From the NCBI GenBank assembly GCA_907163345.1, contig CAJQUN010000003.1, positions 10,334,821 to 10,398,820 on the forward strand: DNA of 64,000 nt, read 5' to 3'. Below, piece by piece: positions 43,638 through 56,028 of the stretch. The position numbers and the translations under genes are program-made. The notes beneath the pieces are model-generated. The model was not told where the DNA came from. It saw only the letters and a list, made by a program, of their open reading frames with translations, and ran no database searches. How positions within the stretch are numbered: position 1 is the stretch's first letter; each line of letters opens with the position of its first letter. Source of the stretch: Haberlea rhodopensis (lineage: Eukaryota; Streptophyta; Magnoliopsida; Lamiales; Gesneriaceae).

Positions 43638-43887
43638 CATGGTTAGCAAAAATGGTCGCGTAACGCGAACGATAGCTGCCACCGGAAAATCCATGCTAAA
43701 ATGGATGCGTAGCATTTTAAAGTTTTTTCAAAATTTTCCAATTCTTTATTAATAATTTGTCCAAATTATCTAATTATTTTTAATTTAAAAAAACTCCTCT
43801 TATTGCCGTGACCGTTCCACGGAATGTTAATGGAACTGGAACAACAGCCTCCACGCCGCCCTCCGCAAACGTGGTTGGGAAACCATG
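43638..43887. mobile_element. Short relative of the 763-bp inverted-terminal-repeat element
   Basis: CATGGTT at the left, AACCATG at the right, and GCCGTGACCGTTCC, AATGGAACTGGAAC as in 8113-8155. No clear target duplication. 250 bp. Confidence 0.55.
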
Positions 43888-44669
43888 TATATCCGTGCTT
43901 TCTTATACAGGATGGATGTTTCATGTACGTCAAATAACAGATATCTACAAGGTGTCAAGGTTTATGATGAGAATACCTAGTGCAGAATATTTGAATCTGT
44001 GAAACTATAAACCCTATTGCTTATATATCCGAAAACATCGTAGTATATTGAAGAATACAGGGAAAAGAAGCCTCGAACATTTCTCACCTTGAACAAATGA
44101 TATATTTCTAAAATTTCTGTGTGTTTCTGAGGGGTGATGTTCATAGGATGATAATGTGTACTTTCGGTAGTTGCATATAAAAAAATAAAAAAAAAAATGC
44201 CCAGATTAAATATGTAAGAACAAAATTTCATAGAAAAGTTAAGCGAGAAGTTGCTTTTGACCTGCTGCTCAATGTTCTTTCTCCATCCTAAGTCATAATT
44301 CCCCCGAACACCTTTTTGCTTCTCATGAACCTGAAATATCAGATAAACAGCTTAAACCAGTCAGCCAATAACGCAAATGCAACTGAGAAAACAAAAACAA
44401 AAGAAAACGACAATCACAAGGAAGAGTGATTTTAAATATTTAATTCAAGAAAACCTAACAGGTTTACGGCGATTGATAGAAGAAGCTGATATGAGAGTCA
44501 CACTATATCAACAATTGCAAAATAGCAAGTTTTCGACAAAGGGCAGTATTTCAACTTCCATCTATGTAAGTAGACATACTGACCAAGAATGAACTCAAGA
44601 ATCCTGAAGATGGAGAGTGACTAAAAGAGGGGTCCGGGACTTTATATGCGGGAAGTAACTTCCTTTTCT

Positions 44670-45779
44670 TTATAGATTTGGAGAAGGCCTACGATAAAGT
44701 ACCAAGGGAGATATTATGGTGGGCTTTGATGAAGAAAAAAGTCCACATCAAGTATGTCAATATAATCAAGGACATGTACGACGAAGTAGCATCCAATGTG
44801 AGAACGTGCAGTGAGGTGACAAGTGAGTTCTCGATCACTATTGGATTGCATCAAGGGTCTGTGTTGAGTCATTTCCTGTTCGCCCTAGTGATGGATGAGA
44901 TAACAAAAGACATACAAACTAAATTACCTCGGAACATACGTTTTCCTGACGATGTTGTGTTAATCGACGAGACAATGGTAGTGGTAAATGCCAAATTGGA
45001 GTTATGGAGATAGACTTTGGAATCCAAGGGTTTTAGATTAAGTAGGTCTAAAACGGAATATATGGAGTGCAGATTTATTGGTCATTCCTTTCGTGATTCC
45101 GGTGTTGTAGCACTCGGTGGTCAAGAGGTATCGATGAGCAGCAAGTTTCGATACCTAGGTTCAGTTATCCAAAAGGATGGAGAGATTGACAGCGACGTCA
45201 ACCACGGGATTCAGGCTGGCTGGTTGAAATGGAGAAACGCCACCGGAGTTTTATGCGATCGAATATCCCGCTGAAATTGAAGGGAAAGTTTTATAGAACC
45301 GTCGTTAGACCCGCAATGTTGTATGGGACGGAATGTAGGGCACCCAAGAGGAATCACATCCAAAAGATGAGTGTGGCAGAGATGTGTATGCTTCGTTGGA
45401 TGTGCGGTAAAACCAGAAAAGATAAAATAAGGAATGGAGATATTCGAGCTGAAGTAGATGTAGCTTGTATAGAAGAGAAGATGCAAGAAAGCCGCTTACG
45501 CTGGTTTGGTCATGTTCGATGTAGGCCCAGCAGTGCACCTGTGCGTCAGGTGGAGTTCATGGATTTCGCCAGTTCACGAGAGCGAGAGGACGACCGAAGA
45601 AGACATGGCTCGAAGTTATACGCAAAGATTTGGAGTGCAAGGGGATTATAGAAGATATGTTGACTGATAGAAGCGTTTGGAGAAGACTGACGCATGTGTC
45701 CAACCCGACTTGATTCTCTCAATTGTTCATGTAGCCTACCCCAATTAACTGGGATTAAAGGCTTAGTTGTTGTTGTTGT
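44670..45779 (+). mobile_element. 5'-truncated RTE-type LINE with a 17-bp target duplication
   Basis: The 3' part of reverse transcriptase: LEKAYDKVPREILWWALMKK, GLHQGSVLSHFLFALVMDEI, FPDDVVLIDE (active site normally FADD), then LESKGFRLSRSKTEYMECRF, FRYLGSVIQKDGEI, KLKGKFYRTVVRPAMLYGTE and SRLRWFGHVRCR. It ends in GTTGTTGTTGT, the short-repeat tail of RTE elements. The duplication AAGTAACTTCCTTTTCT is at 44653-44669 and 45780-45796. Two frame breaks (45014 and near 45230) make it inactive. It lies in the S-acyltransferase pseudogene. Confidence 0.92.
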
Positions 45780-46924
45780 AAGTAACTTCCTTTTCTAAAT
45801 CGTATTTTCAGAAGAAAAAAAATCATGGAGTACGGGTGATCATCCCTCAAAAGAAAAGGCACAACCCCACCAGATAATAAGAATCTAGCCGAGAGAGAAC
45901 CTACTGGTGAATTTATGATGGTCCAATTATTAATATTGAAAAATTAAACCAGCTTACAAACAGAGCAATGATGGCAGCGTGGTGGCTTGCCATTTTGGCA
46001 TCGATATAGTAGCCTGTTGGCTTTCTTTCAGTCCCTGAAGAAGTAGTCATGGTTGCTGAATTCCGGATCAATGACAAAATTGAAGATATTACAGAATTGC
46101 TATCCTCCACAGTCTGCTGAGGCAACATTTTCCAGTTAGCAGGAACTGCACCAGGATCCTTTAGGAGAACCATAAAATAGCTCCATGACAATAATACATA
46201 CTGCAAAGTAATCAGCTCTTAGAAGACATTATACATGTAATCTATGTAAGTATAGAAAATCAAGAATGTTAAATTGAGGTATCGACAATGGCATATATTC
46301 CATATACTGTTGAATGCAAAAATTTAGTGGAATCATTGCGTCTTTTAGTTGGTGTCTCTGTGAATCTCTTATTACCGTATCAACATTAAGTATTTTCATC
46401 AATGAGATTAAACACTAAATTATCCATATCTTATTGGTGTTATTCTTTTTTATGTTTATGTTAATACTGAAATGTTACATTAGCTTTGATACCTCAATTA
46501 GTATTCTCGCCCTTAAACATATTGCTTTCTATTACTGCACAGGTAACATAGAAGCCATGGCAACCATGGTTCAATGGAACACAGTGACAATGGATTGAAT
46601 GGGATGGGAACGGCTACCACTGATCAATAGTCCCATGCTTTAAATGGTAGAGCATGAATCAAAAAATGCTTATAAAACAGAGGAATTGACAATGTATCGA
46701 TATGAAATGTCCGAGGATCATTTTTATTTTTTTTTTGAAAAACAGAATTTTCAAAAAAAGAAAAAAAAAAAAAGAGATCAAATATTATAATAAGAAAATA
46801 AGTACGATAAGGGTAAAAAAACAAAAATATCACATGTCGTGCAAAATAGATAACAACATATATTGTGTTTTATTTGTAATTTCTAAGTAGACATTTAATA
46901 CAAAAGTTGCGTATATATAGAGGG

Positions 46925-47000
46925 AAACTGCCGACTCGAACAAGTCTTTCCATAGTGAAGGTGAATTTGAAGTCTTTACCAATTGGGCTATGCCCGGAGC
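46925..47000 (-). mobile_element. tRNA-derived SINE fragment
   Basis: Minus-strand A box TAGCCCAATTGG (46979-46990) and B box TTGTTCGAGTCGG (46931-46943), 36 bases apart, a normal tRNA spacing. Plant SINE heads often read GCCCAATTGGTAAAG as here. Limits and tail are unclear. Confidence 0.6.
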
Positions 47001-47700
47001 TCCCGGAGCTAAAAAAGTAGCGTAAATATATTTTTCATATTCATAGTATTCCATTGCTTGCATAGTCTATTAACTCTAACATATTATAATTATGTTTTTA
47101 CAAAATATTGGATATATTTGCAACTTTACATGTTTTGATATATTTTGAAATTTTTTACAAGAATTTAATACAGATGTATGGACATTTGCGACCATTCCAC
47201 TACATTACTATCGAACTCGGTGGCCACCGCCAAGCGCACCGTGACTATTCCTGAGAATCATAACCACTATGACAGCATACAATAATTTAAAACCAGAGAC
47301 GAAATAAAAGCATTTTTAACCTAAAAGAAGACTTAATAATTATGATAAGATTAACACAAAACAAGAATTTATACTTCAAATTAAACTGTTAACAAATCGA
47401 TTGCAATAAAATAATCTGCAAATATAGGGGAAATGGAAATAAAATTCAATTACCAGAACATGAAAGAGAGTTAGCACAACAACAGATAACAAGGTCCTAG
47501 CTCGACCATCGAGGAGGTGCAGCCGAGGGTAAGCACAACAACGGCGTCGTATGAGACTCCAATTATGCCTAATACTAACAAAATCATAGAGTATCCCAGG
47601 CTGATACAGAATGTTCTTGACCCGATCGACGGAAGGATTAAATCGTGTGATATTCGCGTTGTTACCAGGCGTCGCAAGAATTGTCGAGCCAGATTTTGAG

Positions 47701-48488
47701 CCTTTCCTCACTTGGCCGGAGGAACTGATCGGTCTCTGTTGGATATTCGCCGACAAGTTCAGATTATTTAATACAAAAATAAATGGGCCCAAAAGTTCGT
47801 GAGCATCTGCTTTTCGCCGGCTTCGATGTTTACGCAAATAATATATATATATTTTTTTGGATTAACAAAGTATGCATATTTATGCCTGACTAATTTTTGG
47901 ATAACGATCTCGACTCCTCAGGACCGCCACCAGGTAAATCGATGGATGTATACGGATGACAGGTATTTGAGAGACCGAATTAACAAGACCTGAACCCAGG
48001 ACAAACCTCACAATATTACAATGGAGAATTTGTCCCACACGAGATTCGAACATGTGACGTCGGAGGATCGAATCCCCACATCACCTCAGACCTTACTTAT
48101 CCGTCTACACCCCTAAGGAACATTACGAAAATATTGTTGCTGCCATCAATAGTGATGATATCTCTGAGAGCATTATTCTTAATAGCATCATCAAAATAAA
48201 CCGATGTTTACAAAGCGACTATTTGTTGGGCCCAATAAGAAGCCTATGATAATTATTGTCGATTGCTATTTATTAATACTGACATTTATTTTGAATTCAA
48301 TGCTTGATATCAGTGCATTTAAATTTTAATATAAAATATAATTTTATATCTAAAAGATTTTTATATAAAATATATTTATATTGGAGTAATTTGCTTGTAA
48401 TAGCCTTCTATTTCTTTAGAATATATCACATTTTGCTTTTTTTTAAAAAACTTTAATTAGAAATCATAATAAGTAAATATTTGAATAT
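47701..48488. other. Intergenic DNA between pseudogene and copia element
   Basis: No gene. A tRNA-like region near 47900-48110 is noted under rejected items. Confidence 0.4.
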
Positions 48489-48724
48489 TGTTATAAATAT
48501 GTCATAAATACATGTGTTAATGCATGTATTAATTAAGGTGTTGTGAAACGTAATATTTATGTATATTGGATGTTCATTTACCTTCCACACTCCACCCCCA
48601 TGTAGCTACAATCTTAAGCCTATAAATAGAGGCTTAAAGTTAAATGAAATAAAGAATGAAAAGCTCTCTAAATTTCTCTCTCTAAATTGTTCTCTATAGA
48701 ATACAATACTATTATTTTATAACA
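48489..48724 (+). repeat. Left LTR of the copia element
   Basis: TGTTATAAAT to TATAACA; TATA box CCTATAAATAGAGG at 48620. Confidence 0.95.
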
Positions 48725-48726
48725 CG

Positions 48727-48738
48727 TTATCAGCACGA
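48727..48738 (+). other. Primer-binding site of the copia element
   Basis: CG then TTATCAGCACGA just after the LTR, a primer site seen in many plant copia elements; I do not name the tRNA. Confidence 0.65.
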
Positions 48739-48789
48739 ATCTCTAGCCAACTTTGTGTAAGTGTGGTAAGTTTTATTTATTTTCTTGAT

Positions 48790-49858
48790 TTTAATTACAG
48801 TATGACTAATCTTGCAAAACTCGAGTTAGTTGCTCTTGATATCACTGGAAAGAATTATCTATCATGGGTACTAGATGCTGAAATTCATCTAGAGGCAAAT
48901 GGTCTTGGAGAAACCATAAAAGAAGAAAGTATAGCCACAAATCAAGAAATTCTTCCTCCGCCACCACCTTGATGAAGGGTTAAAAACGGAATATTTGACG
49001 GTAAAGGATCCCTTTGCCTTGTGGACTAGTTTGAAGGAAAGATATAAACACCAAAAAACGGTTATTCTTCCAAAAGCTCGTTATGAGTGGATGCACTTAC
49101 GCTTGCAAGATTTTAAAACTGTAAGTGAGTATAATTCAGCAATTTTTCGAATCAGTTCAAAGTTGAAATTATGTGGGGAAAATTTACTTGATGAGGATTT
49201 ATTGGAGAAAACATTCTCCACTTTTCACGCATCAAATGTGCTCCTGCAGCAGCAATATCGTGAAAAGGGTTTCAAAAAATATTCTGAATTGATTTCTTGT
49301 CTTCTTGTTGCTGAACAAAATAATGAGCTTTTGTTGAAAAACCATGAGGCTCGTCCAACTGGTGCTGCTCCATTTCTTGAAGTAAATGCGACAGCTGTGC
49401 GATATAATAATGAACAAAATCGAGGCCGAGGTCGTGGTCATGGTCGAAATCGTTACAAGAATAATCGTGGTGGCCATATCAAAAGTATTAAGCACCACGA
49501 GAAGTGGGAAAGTAACAATAACCGTTACAACAATAATCGTGGTGGTCATATCAAAAACATTGCACACCACCAGAAGTGGGAGCATAATGATGAGAAATAT
49601 GTAAACCAAAATAAAAGGGAGGAGAATAAGTGCTATCGTTGTGGCATGAAAGGCCACTGGACTCGTACTTGCCGTACGCCAAAGCATCTTGTTGATCTCT
49701 ATCAAGAATCATTGAAGAAAAAAGAGAAAATGATAGAGACAAATTTCAATAGCAAAGATGTTAATCTTGACAATGGTTTTAATGATTTTACTTCTTTTGA
49801 TGTTGCTGATTTCTTTGTCAATCGCCCTGAAGGTGATACTAGTCATGGAAATGCCTAA
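48790..49858 (+). pseudogene. Copia gag, one break near 48970
   Basis: Starts MTNLAKLELVALDITGKNYL (ATG at 48802 or the earlier in-frame 48763). A break at 48970 (PPPP then stop) precedes EYLTVKDPFALWTSLKERYK in another frame, and the rest is open to 49858. The UBN2-type gag region is followed by an Arg/Gly/Asn-rich linker with two copies of a YKNNRGGHIKSIKHHEKWE-like unit and the CCHC knuckle CYRCGMKGHWTRTC. It binds and packs element RNA. Pol follows in a separate frame 140 bp later. Confidence 0.9.
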
Positions 49859-49999
49859 GAATTTTCATTTTATGTATGCAAATAAATATTTCATTTTTAT
49901 GTTTCCAAATAAATATTTATAATAAATTTTATTGTCAATATTTCTTTTATTATACAAATATTTTTATTTATCATAAATAGAAGAAGAAAAAATCTCATT

Positions 50000-52900
50000 T
50001 TGAATTTTTTTTTGAAGAAAATGGACGTTCCAATGATCATTGACAAAGAATTATGTTTGGCAGACAGTGCAACAACACACTCTATACTTAAGGATAAGAA
50101 GTATTTTTCATATCTATTAATGAAAGAAGCTCATGTTAGTACAATATCTGGTAATGCAAAATTAATTGAAGGCTCCGGAAGAGCAACTATAATTTTGCCT
50201 GGAGGAACAAAATTTTGCATTGATAATGCTTTATTTTCCTCAAAGTCTCAAAGAAACTTATTGAGCTTTAAAGATATTCGTAAAAATGGATATCATATTG
50301 AGACTAAAAGTGAAGATAATAATGAATACTTGTATATTACAAGTATTAACTTTGGAAAGAAAGTAGTTTTGGAAAAATTACCTTCTTATTCCTCTGGATT
50401 ATACTACACATATATAACTACGATTGAAATATATGCAACGGTAAACCAGAAGTTTACTGATCATAATGATTTTATCATTTGGCATGATCGGTTTGGTCAT
50501 CCCGGTTCTATAATGATGAGAAGAATTTTAGAGAATTCACGTGGTCATTCTTTGAAGAGCCAGAAGATTCTTCAATCCAATGAATTCTCATGTGCAGCTT
50601 GTTCTCAAGGCAAGTTAATCATAAGACCGTCACCGATGAAAATTAAAAATGAATCTCCTGCATTTTTAGAACGCATACATGGAGATATTTGTGGGCCTAT
50701 TCACCCACCTTGTGGACCATTTCGATATTTTATGATTTTAATTGATGCATCAACGAGATGGTCGCATGTATGCCTATTGTCAACTCGCAACTTGGCATTT
50801 GCAAAATTACTTGCGGAGTTAATTCGGTTACGAGCACATTTTCCAGATTATATTATCAAGAAAATTCGTCTTGATAATGCTGGTGAATTTACATCACAAT
50901 CTTTTAATGATTATTGTATGTCTGTTGGAATAATTGTTGAACATCCAGTCGCTTATGTTCATACACAAAACGGTCTTGCAGAATCGTTTAATAAGCGTCT
51001 TAAATTGATTGCACGACCATTGCTCATGAGAGCTAAACTCCCAATATCTGCGTGGGGACATGCTATTTTGCATGCAGCTGCATTAATTCGCATAAGGCCA
51101 ACGAATTATCATGAATATTCTCCCCAACAATTGGTTTTTGGTCAGGAACCAAACATTTCCCATCTTAGAATTTTTGGATGTGCAGTTTATGTTCCAATTG
51201 CTCCACCACAACGCACATAGGTGGGACCTCAAAGGAGATTGGGCATATATATTGGGTATGAATCACCTTCTATAATAAAATATCTTGAGCCAAAAACTGG
51301 AGATTTATTTACGGCTCGTTTTGCTGATTGTCATTTTGATGAATCATTTGTCCCAACATTAGGGGGAGAAAATAAACAGTCGTTTGATAAAATTATGTGG
51401 AATGAATTGTCATTATCTCATTTTGATCATCGCACAAGACAATGTGAACTTGAAGTTCAAAAGATAATTCATTTGCAACAGTTAGCAAATCATTTGCCAG
51501 ATGCTTTTTCTGACCTAAAGCGTGTGACCAAGTCACATGTACCGGCTGTTAATGCTCCAGTTCGAATTAGTGTCCCTGAAGGACCTTCTACCATTATTAG
51601 TAAATTAAAGGCGCCTATGAAACGTGGTAGACCAGTCGGTTCTAAGGATAAAAATCCTCGAAAACGAAAAGAAGTTAATAATGAAGATAGTAAAATCGAG
51701 GAAATTGAAAATCCAGAAGAATTCTCAAAATCAAAAACTCTTGAAGAGTTTCCAGACATGACAAATAATAAACTTCCAGAAGAAGTTCAGGTACCTGAAA
51801 ATTTTAATAATAATGAGATCTCAATAAATTATGTCATGACTGGGAAAAGATGGAATCGATATACAACTAATGTTGATGATAAATTTGCATATACTACAGC
51901 AATTACTATTATGAATGAGAACGAGGATCATGAACCAAAATGTGTGGATGAATGCAGACTTAGAAATGATTGGGAAAGGTGGAAAGATACAATTCAAACA
52001 GAGTTGGATTCGATGGCAAAACGTAAAGTTTTCGGACCAGTAATACGCACACCTGAAGATGTGCAACCAGTTGGCTATAAATGGGTCTTTGTGCGAAAAC
52101 GAAATGAGAAAAATGAAATTGTGCGGAATAAGGCACGACTTGTTACACAAGGTTTTTCCTAAAGACCTGGTATTGATTATGAGGAGACATATTCTCCTGT
52201 TGTGGATGCAACAACTTTTCGTTATTTGCTTAATCTGGCAGCAAATGAACGACTTGAAATGCGTCTTATGGATGTTATTACTGCCTATTTGTATGGCTCA
52301 CTTGATAATGATATTTATATGAAAATCCCTGAAGGTTTAAAATTACCTAAGGGACATGACCACGGTTCTAAAGAACTTTACTCGATCAAATTGTATAAAT
52401 CGCTATATGGCTTGAAACAAGCTGGACGCATGTGGTATAATCGTCTTGGTGAATACTTGATGAACAAGGCTATATGAATGATCCTATTTGTCCATGCGTT
52501 TTTATTAAGAGGTCCGGAACTGAGTTTGCAATCATTGCAATATATGTTGATGATTTAAATATTATTGGGACTCCTGAGGAGCTCAAGAAAGCTACGGATT
52601 ATTTGAAGCAAGAATTTGAAATGAAGGATCTTGGAAAAACAACATTTTGCCTAGGCTTGCAAATTGAGCACTTAGAAAATGGCATCTTGTTACATCAGTC
52701 TGCTTATACAGCAAAAAATGCTTAAACAATTCTATATGGATAAAGCACATCCACTAAGCACACCTATGGTTGTAAGATCACTTGATGTGCACAAAGATCC
52801 TTTTCGACCTCATGAAAATAATGAAGAACTATTAGGCCCAGAAGTGCCATATCTTAGTGCTATTGGAGCACTAATGTATCTTGCTAGTCATACACGCCCT

Positions 52901-53545
52901 GATATATCATTTGCCATGAATCTGCTAGCAAGATATAGTTCTTCACCTACACGAAGACATTGGAATGGTGTTAAACATATATTTCGCTATCTTCAAGGAA
53001 CGATGGATATGGGCCTTTATTATCTTAAGGCACCCAAATTTGATCTCATAGGTTATGCAGATGCTGGATATTTATCTGATCCGCATAATGCTCGGTCACA
53101 AACGGGTTATGTGTTCACGTGTGGTGGTACAGCTATTTCTTGGCGTTCTATGAAACAAACTATAACTGCCACTTCTTCTAATCATGCTGAATTATTGGCG
53201 ATCCATGAAGCAAGTCGGGAATGTGTTTGGTTGCGATCTGTAATCCATCATATTCGAGGAACATGTGGTTTGTTTTTGGACAAAAACGTTTCTACAACTT
53301 TGTTCGAAGATAATGCTGCATGCATCGCTCAATTGAAGGAAGGATATATCAAAGGTGATAGAACGAAACACATTTCACCAAAATTCTTTTTCACTCATGA
53401 TCTTCAAAAGAATGGTGAAATCAATGTTCAACAAATTCGTTCAAATGATAATCTGGCAGATTTATTTACAAAGTCTCTACCGACTTCATCATTTGAAAAG
53501 TTGGTTCACAAAATTGGAATGCGACGACTAAAAGACGTCAAATGA
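50000..53545 (+). pseudogene. Copia pol: protease, integrase, RT and RNase H, with several breaks
   Basis: Protease motif LADSATTHSILK; GAG-pre-integrase with FIIWHDRFGHPGSIMMRRIL and CAACSQGK; integrase with GDICGPIHPPCGPFRYFMIL, KIRLDNAGEFTSQSF and VAYVHTQNGLAESFNKRLK. A TAG at 51218 and a TAA at 52160 each replace one sense codon. RT: VGYKWVFVRKRNEKNEIVRN, MDVITAYLYGSLDNDIYM, a frameshift near 52470, then the catalytic IIAIYVDDLNIIG, a second shift near 52720, then LSAIGALMYLASHTRPDISF and RNase H/C-terminal VCTSFHT-type order ending LADLFTKSLPTSSF. Two stops and two shifts: inactive. Confidence 0.93.
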
Positions 53546-53666
53546 TGAGCTCAAGAAGTGGAATTATTTCACACTGTACTCTTTTTTCCTTAACCATGTT
53601 TTTTTCCCAATGGGTTTTTACTGGTAAGGTTTTTAACGAGGCAGTGTATGGACATCCAAGGGGGAG

Positions 53667-53902
53667 TGTTATAAATATGTCATAAATACATGTGTTAATG
53701 CATGTATTAATTAAGGTGTTGTGAAACGTAATATTTATGTATATTGGATGTCCATTTACCTTCCACACTCCACCCCCATGTAGCTACAATCTTAAGCCTA
53801 TAAATAGAGGCTTAAAGTTAAATGAAATAAAGAATGAAAAGCTCTCTAAATTTCTCTCTCTAAATTGTTCTCTATATAATACAATACTATTATTTTATAA
53901 CA
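53667..53902 (+). repeat. Right LTR of the copia element
   Basis: Identical to the left except for about two bases (GATGTCC for GATGTTC; CTATATAAT for CTATAGAAT). Followed by AATAT. Confidence 0.95.
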
Positions 53903-53907
53903 AATAT

Positions 53908-54788
53908 CACTTTTCTTGAATCCTTTAATAGTGTTGTATATATTAAGAGAATTAAAAGAAGTAACATACTGCCTTTATTTATTTCAGTAAAATACTACAC
54001 TAAAAAGAGGATGGGTTGGGAGATCTCGAACTTGAAATCTCAAAACACTCAAAGGAGATCGTTGTCATTTGGGTATGAAACCCTAAAAGCCTACTCTCCC
54101 GGCAGTCATACGTGGTTTGCTTGTAATAATTAAGATATTTTTGGGATAATTTATATTTTCCACCATTGCTGGATAAGCAAATTCAAAATTCAGCAAAATA
54201 TCCATGATTATCAGGCTAATTTTTTTATTTTAATTTTTTTTTTGATTTCCTAAGAGGGGGGGTTTGGGGGTGGGGGTGGGGAACTCGATCTAAAGTCACG
54301 ACAATTGAGAATTGGTGACAACCATAGATGCAAATGCCTTGGTGTCTATCCGAATGCATTACAAGTTATGTATTGAGGTTTCGTCCCCATCTTAGCTTTT
54401 TCACGTTACAAAACAAGAAAAGCCCTTTCATAGCCCATTTAATTAGAAACGACTTGTTAGAGAGGTTGACTTTAAAAACACGACTTAGTTAATGAATCCC
54501 ATGTTTAAATTTAGAGCATCGCATTTATATTGTAATGCGATGGTCATCGGTTCTGAAAATGAAAACATAATATCATATTAACAAAAATAAAATAAATAGA
54601 ACTTTCGGACTTTTTGGCTTAAACTATTGTAGTTGTATCTTATGTTTAATGTTTAAACTAATAATGACACATATTTTTATTTAGTAAATGAATGCAAGTA
54701 TATGTGGAATTGAAATTTGGAATGGTATATAATTAATGAATATTGTTGATAATTGTGTGATCATTACCAATTGATTGTATTCTTAACA
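53908..54788. other. AT-rich DNA, at its right end probably the 5' LTR of the older copia relic
   Basis: Its last bases, CTTAACA, precede a primer-binding site, so the LTR of the next element ends here, but its start was not found. A G-rich run is at 54246-54281. Confidence 0.45.
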
Positions 54789-55151
54789 TGGTACAAGAGC
54801 CGTACAATCCTGCTTCGATTAAGCTTCGGTGAGCATCAATTTTGCTTTATCACATTTATTTTGTGATCTATTTTCCTCCTTCAGATTGTTCGAGGTTCGT
54901 TATTCAACAATGACAGCAGTTTTCACTTTCAATGATCCTTCGTACATACATCCTTTCGGTACACCGGGTATAAATTTAGTCGATGAACAATTGCTTGGAA
55001 CTGAAAAATATGCAATCTGGAGTAGAGCAATGTTGATTGCAAAGATCTCAAAATTAAATCGGATTTATTGATCTGTCTTGCCATAGACATGCTCCTGATC
55101 ATGCATCATTGTTCCAATGGGAAAGGTATTAATGCGTTGATCTGTCATGGA

Positions 55152-56028
55152 CAGGGGCGGATCTAGGGGAGTGCGCAGGGGGGCAGCCGCACCCCCCAAC
55201 TAAAGTGTTTATATATATGTGCTATACAAGTTAGAGACAGAAAGGCATTGTGGAGTAGTGGTTTGGCACTCTTCCGAGTCCAGGGTGGTCAAGGGTTCGA
55301 AACCATCTAAATTCACAGCTTATATCTTTCTCCACTACAAAGATTATTGTCAAAATTTTAAATTTAAAAAATGGCAAAATAAAAAGCTTTAACAAAAACA
55401 ATGGTGTGTGATGTGCGCACGTTTTTTACTTAATTTTTTTCCTTTAAAAAAAAATATTCACCTCTTATTTAAAAAAAAATTGGTTGAAAAATAAATTCAG
55501 CAATTCATAAAATGTACATTTGAAATATATTTTTGACAGTTCACAAAATAAAATCCAAATAAATTATAATATTAAAACAAATTTAAATTAATTAAACCAT
55601 TAACATACATACATACATACATAATTATTAATATACAAGTTAGATAATTAAATAATTAAAAAATAAAATTATTTTTATTTGCTCAAATTTAGATATAAAA
55701 AATTTGATTACCATGATTAAAATATTATTTTTTTATCATTTTATGACAAATTGATTGCTGTAAAATATATCCGAGGTATAAATTATTGAATACTTTGGTA
55801 TTATATTTAATTACGCTTATTTTAAGATAATTTATTTTATATTATATATTTTTATTCTAATAAATTAATATTAATTTTATAATCATTTTTTATTAAAATA
55901 TATGTACAAATATAATATGGTTATTATTTTTTGTATCTATCTCAATTAAATTTTATATATTCTTTGATAATTAATTATTGAAAATGTTATTTTCGCCCCC
56001 CTAACTTGATTTTCTGGTTCCGCCCCTG
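55152..56028. mobile_element. Non-autonomous hAT element, 877 bp, exact 8-bp duplication
   Basis: Ends CAGGGGCGGA and TCCGCCCCTG are perfect 10-bp inverted repeats; GTCATGGA is exactly duplicated at 55144-55151 and 56029-56036. Removing the insert restores the gag sequence of the copia relic. The interior is AT-rich and codes for nothing but contains a tRNA-like module (55240-55310). Confidence 0.96.
55251..55304 (+). ncRNA. tRNA-like (Pol III type) module inside the hAT element
   Basis: A-box-like TGGAGTAGTGGT (55251-55262) and a perfect B box GGTTCGAAACC (55294-55304), 31 bases apart, with GCACTCTTCCGAGTCC between. It looks like a SINE or tRNA fragment captured by the element. Transcription is not shown. 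Confidence 0.6.

Larger units (their letters stand above)
44262..47700 (-). pseudogene. Plant DHHC-type protein S-acyltransferase pseudogene
   Basis: Minus strand. 47454-47680: first membrane helix, SMILLVLGIIGVSYDAVVVL, then after a frameshift near 47520 the second, RTLLSVVVLTLFHVL, ending at a GT donor. 45958-46200: after a TTTGCAG acceptor SWSYFMVLLKDPGAVPANW, then after a shift the start of the Cys-rich domain, RCQNGKPPRCHHCSV, ending at GTAAGC. 44262-44330: a late exon, VHEKQKGVRGNYDLGWRKNI, matching the C-terminal EKK...YDLG block. The exon with the DHHC active site was not found and a LINE sits where it should be. Known: these enzymes transfer palmitate to membrane proteins. At least two frameshifts: inactive. 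Confidence 0.82.
48489..53902 (+). mobile_element. Ty1/copia element with 236-bp LTRs, recent but with broken frames
   Basis: LTRs 48489-48724 and 53667-53902, 236 bp each, with about two differences; 5-bp duplication AATAT on both sides (48484-48488, 53903-53907). Between them: primer-binding site, gag, protease, integrase, RT/RNase H in copia order, and a polypurine tract (AAGGGGGAG) before the right LTR. 5414 bp, close to the usual length of a complete copia element. Confidence 0.96.

Noticed and set aside
46540..46625. CATGGTTCAATGGAAC resembling the CATGGTT element family
   Set aside because: Only one end and no partner; GGAAC-rich similarity could be chance.
47890..48110. tRNA-like motifs (GGATCGAATCCCC, GTTCGAATCTCG) near the copia element
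   Set aside because: No A box at proper spacing and no boundaries; possibly an old SINE.
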